A stretch of DNA of 17,871 bases from NCBI GenBank assembly GCA_964371995.1, contig CAYJPG010000054.1:1-17871 (forward strand), given 5' to 3'. This DNA is from SHZI01 sp964371995. GTDB lineage: Bacteria; Pseudomonadota; Gammaproteobacteria; Steroidobacterales; GCA-2729495. A model generated the notes under the pieces. That model searched no databases and was not told the origin of the DNA. It saw only the letters and a list, made by a program, of their open reading frames with translations. Positions 14,114 to 17,871 of this stretch are shown here, piece after piece (within the stretch, counting starts at the first letter, position 1; each line of letters begins with the position of its first letter). The position numbers were made by a program, and so were the translations under genes.

Positions 14114-14905
14114 ATGACGACGATCACTTCAGCGGATAACCCGCGTTTCCGCGACCTCGCGAAACTGCAGCAGTCGGGTCGCGAGCGTCGCAAGTCGGGG
14201 CTCGCCCTGCTTGAAGGCGTGCATCTGGTCGAGGCCTACCATCAGCAGCGCGGACTGCCCGAGCAGCTGATCGTCAATGTCGAGCGGCGCCACGAGGCTG
14301 AAATCGAAACGCTGCTGGCTGCCCTCGCTCCACTGGAAGCCCTGGAGTTCAGCGCGAAGCTGTTCGCCCGGCTCTCCTCCGTCGATACTCCCACGGGCAT
14401 CCTGGCCGTCATCAGGGCGCCGACACGCAGCACGGCCCCCGCACAGCCTGGCCCCTGCGTGATCCTCGAAGACATACAGGATCCTGGCAATCTCGGCTCG
14501 ATCCTGCGCTCAACGGCCGCTGCCGGCCTGCGCGAGGTGTATCTGTCGCGAGCCTGTGCCGATGTCTGGTCGCAGCGCGTACTCAGGGCCGGCATGGGTG
14601 CTCACTTCCTGCTCGACATTCATGACGGGATCGAGCTCCGCGAGCTGCTTGGCAACTTTCCGGGACGCATCATCGCAACCCACCTGCACGCACGGCAGTC
14701 CATTTACGATGCGGACCTGACCGGCACCATCGGCCTGGTGTTTGGCAATGAGGGGGCCGGGCTGTCGCGGGCGGTGCTCGATGCGGCGAAAGAGATCGTC
14801 GCCATACCCATGCCAGGTGCCACTGAGTCGCTGAATATCGCGGCAGCCGCTGCCGTATGCCTGTTCGAGCGCGTCCGGCAGGGTACGATACGCACCCGGG
14901 AATAA
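14114..14905 (+). CDS. SpoU/TrmH family RNA 2'-O-methyltransferase
   Basis: SAM-dependent methyltransferase of the SPOUT class acting on rRNA or tRNA ribose; the exact target cannot be read from sequence. The 263-residue product has an N-terminal substrate-binding domain (to about 100, ALLEGVHLVEAY) and the three SpoU motifs: DPGNLGSILRSTAAAG (123-138, with N126 and R132), LVFGNEGAGLS (208-218) and IPMPGATESLNIAAAAAV (231-248). It resembles the RlmB/TsnR-like group. ATG 14114 has GAGG five bases upstream. It lies 24 bases after the adenosyltransferase and 32 bases before ubiE, consistent with one transcript. Confidence 0.92.
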   Translation: MTTITSADNPRFRDLAKLQQSGRERRKSGLALLEGVHLVEAYHQQRGLPEQLIVNVERRHEAEIETLLAALAPLEALEFSAKLFARLSSVDTPTGILAVIRAPTRSTAPAQPGPCVILEDIQDPGNLGSILRSTAAAGLREVYLSRACADVWSQRVLRAGMGAHFLLDIHDGIELRELLGNFPGRIIATHLHARQSIYDADLTGTIGLVFGNEGAGLSRAVLDAAKEIVAIPMPGATESLNIAAAAAVCLFERVRQGTIRTRE

Positions 14906-14937
14906 GGCCACAGAGAACGGGCCAGGAAGCGCGGCGC

Positions 14938-15675
14938 ATGGAACAGACTCACTTCGGCTTTGAGACAGTCGCTACCGCCGAAAAATCGGGGCGGGTGCGG
15001 GCCGTGTTCGACTCCGTCGCGCCGAAGTACGACATCATGAATGACCTGATGTCGGGCGGCCTGCACCGCTTGTGGAAGCATTTTACGCTGTGCCGCACCG
15101 GACTGAGGCCAGGCGACCGGGCACTCGACGTTGCCGGCGGCACCGGCGACCTGTCCGCCGGCATGGCGAAACAGGTAGGCCCGACCGGGCTCGTCCTGCA
15201 TACGGATATCAATCACGAGATGCTCGAGGCGGGACGACGGCGACTGGTAGACCGCGGCATCGTCGGGAACACCCACTCGCTGCAGGCCAATGCGGAGAAC
15301 CTGCCCTTTCGCGACGGGACTTTTCACTGCGTCACGATCGGTTTCGGCCTGCGTAACTGCACCGACAAGCCGGCTGCGCTGCGTTCCATGGCGCGTGTTA
15401 CCCGTCCGGGCGGACGTGTCATGGTGCTCGAGTTCTCCAAAGCGCTGAAGGCACTCGAACCACTTTATGATCTCTATTCCTTCAGGATCCTGCCAAGGCT
15501 CGGCGAACTGGTCGCGAAGGATGCAGCGAGCTACCGCTATCTGGCTGAATCCATCCGCATGCACCCGGACCAGGAAACGCTGCGCAACATGATGCAGGAG
15601 GCCGGGCTCGAGGACGTGCGCTACCACAACCTCAGCGGCGGCATCGTCGCCCTGCATATCGGTCACCGTTACTGA
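14938..15675 (+). CDS. ubiE: Ubiquinone/menaquinone C-methyltransferase UbiE
   Basis: SAM-dependent C-methyltransferase of the benzoquinol (ubiquinone) or demethylmenaquinol ring. The 245-residue product has the UbiE family signature VFDSVAPKYDIMNDLMSGGL, SAM motif I LDVAGGTGDLS, the block NLPFRDGTFHCV...IGFGLRN, RPGGRVMVLEFSK, and the family-specific C-terminal KDAASYRYLAESIRMHPDQ. ATG 14938 was chosen over the upstream in-frame ATG (14857), which lies inside the methyltransferase gene. AGGA sits about ten bases before it. It heads the compact ubiE-ubiJ-ubiB cluster found widely in Gammaproteobacteria. Confidence 0.96.
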   Translation: MEQTHFGFETVATAEKSGRVRAVFDSVAPKYDIMNDLMSGGLHRLWKHFTLCRTGLRPGDRALDVAGGTGDLSAGMAKQVGPTGLVLHTDINHEMLEAGRRRLVDRGIVGNTHSLQANAENLPFRDGTFHCVTIGFGLRNCTDKPAALRSMARVTRPGGRVMVLEFSKALKALEPLYDLYSFRILPRLGELVAKDAASYRYLAESIRMHPDQETLRNMMQEAGLEDVRYHNLSGGIVALHIGHRY

Positions 15676-15694
15676 ATCCGGCGCACGCAAGCAC

Positions 15695-16318
15695 ATGGAC
15701 CGCTTTTCACCCCTGGCCTTCCGGCCGCTCGAAAGCCTAATCAACCACGGCATCGCAAAGTCGCCTGGGGCTCAGGCGGCAGCTGCAGCACTGGATGACA
15801 AGTCGCTGGACCTGTGCATCGATGGGACACCGGTCGCGCTGCGCATGGTGGTCGTGGATGGCGTCGTTCAGCTCAGTCACCTGGCCACGGGGGCTGAATC
15901 CTCGGCCGCAACCGCCGGTCTGTCGGGCCCGCCCATTGCGATGATGCGGCTGATGAGCGGCGATCCGCAGGCGCTGATTCGTGCCGGCGAGATTCATATT
16001 ACGGGCTCACCGGATACGGCAGACCAGTTCCGCGAGCTGCTGTATCTGGCAAAACCCGATATAGAAACCGAACTGGCCCGGATTCTGGGCCAGTCTGCAG
16101 CGCATCAGCTCGGCAGCTTCGCGCGCGGACTCGGCGATTTCAGCGCACGCGCAGGAGAAAAGCTGGCGCAGCGCATGAGCGAATATCTCACCGTCGAGAA
16201 ACGCAGCGTGCTGACACAGGCCGAGCTCAATCGCTTTCTGCAGGCGGTCGACACACTGGCCAACGATGTCGAGCGCGCCGCCGCACGGGTCGAACGACTG
16301 CGGAACAGCGAGGCATGA
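15695..16318 (+). CDS. ubiJ: Ubiquinone biosynthesis accessory factor UbiJ (SCP2 domain)
   Basis: Non-catalytic lipid-binding subunit of the soluble Ubi complex, thought to hold hydrophobic ubiquinone intermediates with UbiK. The 207-residue product has an N-terminal SCP2-like domain (about 15-115, including IHITGSPDTADQFRELL) and a charged, heptad-like C-terminal helix region (about 170-207, AVDTLANDVERAAARVERL) suited to pairing with UbiK. Sequence conservation is modest; position between ubiE and ubiB secures the call. ATG 15695 lacks an obvious ribosome site and lies 19 bases after ubiE. Its TGA overlaps the ubiB ATG (ATGA). Confidence 0.9.
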   Translation: MDRFSPLAFRPLESLINHGIAKSPGAQAAAAALDDKSLDLCIDGTPVALRMVVVDGVVQLSHLATGAESSAATAGLSGPPIAMMRLMSGDPQALIRAGEIHITGSPDTADQFRELLYLAKPDIETELARILGQSAAHQLGSFARGLGDFSARAGEKLAQRMSEYLTVEKRSVLTQAELNRFLQAVDTLANDVERAAARVERLRNSEA

Positions 16319-17871
16319 ATCGCCTCCAGCTGCTGCGCCGCCTGGTGTCGATCCAGCGGGTACTGGTCAAACACGGCCTCGACGAACTGATCGGCAGCAG
16401 TCATCTGCTGCGCCCGGCGCGTCTGTTGTTCCGCCTTTCGCCTTCAGGCTGGCGCGGCCCGCAGCTGGATCAGCCGCGAGGCGTGCGTATCCGTCTCGCC
16501 ATCGAAGAACTCGGCCCGATCTTCGTGAAATTCGGCCAGTCGCTGTCGACGCGGCAGGACTTGCTGCCGCCCGATATCGGCCGGGAACTGACCCGACTTC
16601 AGGATGAGGTACCGCCCTTTCCGGCAGAACAGGCTCTGGCGGAGATCGAAAGCAGTTTCGGGCGGCCGGCCAGTCAGCTGTTTGCGAGCTTCGAGCAAGA
16701 CTCGCTCGCCGCAGCATCGATCGCCCAGGTACACGCCGCACGCCTGCACAGCGGTGAGGATGTGGTGGTCAAGATCTTGCGCCCCAATGTGCGCGAACTG
16801 GTGCGCCGCGATCTCGATGTGATGTATGCGCTCGCCAGACTTGCAGAACGCTGGTGGCCCGAATCCCGGCGCTTGCGGCCGGTGGGCATCGTCGCCGAAT
16901 ACGAAAAGACCATCCTCAACGAGCTTGACCTGTTGCGCGAGGCCGCCAATGCGGCGCAGCTGCGGCGTAACTGGCTCGGCTCACCGCTAATCTATGTGCC
17001 GCAGGTCTACTTTGAGTATTGCCGCAAGTCCGTCATGGTCATGGAACGCATACACGGCATCCCCATCGATGACATGGAGGCGCTGATTGCTGCCGGCGTC
17101 AACATTCCGCGGCTGGCGGCAAATGGTGTGGAGATTTTTTTCACGCAGGTTTTCCGCGACAACTTTTTTCACGCGGACATGCATCCTGGCAATATTTTCG
17201 TGGATGCGACCAATCCCGAGTACCCGCGCTACGCCGCCGTAGACTTCGGCATCGTCGGCAGTCTCAGCGAGCGCGACAGCCGCTATCTGGCCGGCAACTT
17301 CATGGCTTTTTTCGAACGCGACTACTACCGCGTCGCCAAGCTGCATGTGGATTCAGGCTGGGTGCCCGCCGGCACCCGTGTCGATGAACTCGAAGCTGCT
17401 GTACGCACTGTCTGCGAGCCGATCTTCAGCAAGCCGCTGAAGGACATTTCTTTTGGCCATGTGTTGCTGCAGCTGCTCAGCATCGCGCAGCGCTTCGACA
17501 TGGTGGTGCAGACGCAGCTGATCCTGCTGCAGAAGACACTGGTCCAGGTGGAAGGCCTCGGGCGGGTGCTCTACCCCGATCTCGATATTTGGCAAACCGG
17601 CAAACCGGTACTCAAGGCCTGGATGCGTAACCAGACTGGGCCGCGCGCCACTTTGCGCCGGCTGAGGCGAGACTGGCCTGATCTGCGCTATGCGCTGGAG
17701 AAACTGCCGCTGGTGGCCCGCAAACTCGTGGACGAGACGCTGGAGGGCGAGGCAGGCGGGCAGGCGGACAGCGACGATCGCGAGCTGCAGCGCGCAGCTG
17801 TACGGTCACGCTACCTGCTGGGGGTCGGCGCTACCCTGCTTATCAGTGCCACCCTGTGGCTGGGTCTGTTC
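16315..17871 (+). CDS. ubiB: Ubiquinone biosynthesis ATPase/kinase-like protein UbiB (3' end outside window)
   Basis: Membrane-anchored atypical kinase-like (ABC1/ADCK/UbiB) protein required for ubiquinone synthesis. 519 codons are open to the window end. Family marks: KxGQ motif FVKFGQSLSTRQDLLP (71-86, K72), Ala-rich loop AAAS (132-135, replacing the kinase glycine loop), VVVKIL with the VAIK-type lysine K153, catalytic HADMHPGN (286-293) and metal-binding DFG (310-312). A C-terminal hydrophobic helix (YLLGVGATLLISATLWLGLF) is under way at the edge. E. coli UbiB has 546 residues, so about 25-30 are missing. Start ATG 16315 overlaps the ubiJ stop by four bases, implying translational coupling. 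Confidence 0.96.
   Translation, partial: MNRLQLLRRLVSIQRVLVKHGLDELIGSSHLLRPARLLFRLSPSGWRGPQLDQPRGVRIRLAIEELGPIFVKFGQSLSTRQDLLPPDIGRELTRLQDEVPPFPAEQALAEIESSFGRPASQLFASFEQDSLAAASIAQVHAARLHSGEDVVVKILRPNVRELVRRDLDVMYALARLAERWWPESRRLRPVGIVAEYEKTILNELDLLREAANAAQLRRNWLGSPLIYVPQVYFEYCRKSVMVMERIHGIPIDDMEALIAAGVNIPRLAANGVEIFFTQVFRDNFFHADMHPGNIFVDATNPEYPRYAAVDFGIVGSLSERDSRYLAGNFMAFFERDYYRVAKLHVDSGWVPAGTRVDELEAAVRTVCEPIFSKPLKDISFGHVLLQLLSIAQRFDMVVQTQLILLQKTLVQVEGLGRVLYPDLDIWQTGKPVLKAWMRNQTGPRATLRRLRRDWPDLRYALEKLPLVARKLVDETLEGEAGGQADSDDRELQRAAVRSRYLLGVGATLLISATLWLGLF

Noticed and set aside
1..17871. CRISPR arrays, insertion sequences, attachment sites
   Set aside because: No regularly spaced repeats, transposase or integrase coding sequence, or terminal inverted repeats were seen on either strand.

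Overview
The window looks like chromosomal DNA of a GC-rich gammaproteobacterium. The evidence is the 5' end of a 16S rRNA gene with a gammaproteobacterial-type start, a P1-like rRNA promoter with boxA, a fused chorismate mutase/prephenate dehydrogenase (T-protein), RppH next to Ppx, and an overlapping ubiE-ubiJ-ubiB cluster. I cannot name a genus from sequence reading alone. The window begins inside 16S rRNA and has a 10-N gap inside ppk, as expected of a draft or metagenome scaffold that breaks at an rRNA operon.

Layout. 1-355: 16S rRNA 5' end (minus strand) with its leader, boxA, hairpin and a near-consensus promoter lying just downstream of tyrS. 356-1564: tyrS (minus). 1730-3243: promoter and an M23 cell-wall endopeptidase (plus). 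3355-5430: polyphosphate kinase (plus), convergent with ppx (5437-6942, minus), which overlaps rppH (to 7498, minus). 7598-8584: BtuC-type permease (plus), convergent with tyrA (8590-9678, minus). 9679-10311: a 633-base region without a conventional gene. It holds a sigma-54 promoter match, an A-rich candidate small RNA or leader with repeated AAN triplets, and a strong intrinsic terminator. 10312-11073: BtuD-type ATPase. 11092-11546: sigma-70 promoter, cobalamin riboswitch and a long expression platform, then btuB (11547-13484), a PduO-type cobalamin adenosyltransferase, a SpoU/TrmH methyltransferase, ubiE, ubiJ and ubiB (cut by the window end).

How the genes work together. Three functional groups sit side by side: polyphosphate and RNA 5'-end metabolism (ppk, ppx, rppH); corrinoid uptake and activation (BtuB outer-membrane receptor, BtuC/BtuD inner-membrane ABC importer, adenosyltransferase), of which btuB is under a B12 riboswitch; and ubiquinone biosynthesis (ubiE, ubiJ, ubiB). 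btuC and btuD are separated by an inverted tyrA and by the candidate small RNA, and no btuF-like binding protein is present.

The most interesting item is 10023-10264. A canonical GG-N10-GC sigma-54 element is followed about 12 bases later by a roughly 215-nt transcript candidate rich in AAN repeats, with a GC hairpin and nine-T terminator. This is the architecture of the Pseudomonas CrcZ/CrcY Hfq-Crc decoy RNAs. The same stretch contains a 35-codon ORF and a 5' segment that perfectly complements the terminator's left arm, so a btuD leader or attenuator is a live alternative. No CRISPR array, insertion sequence, tRNA or phage gene was seen.
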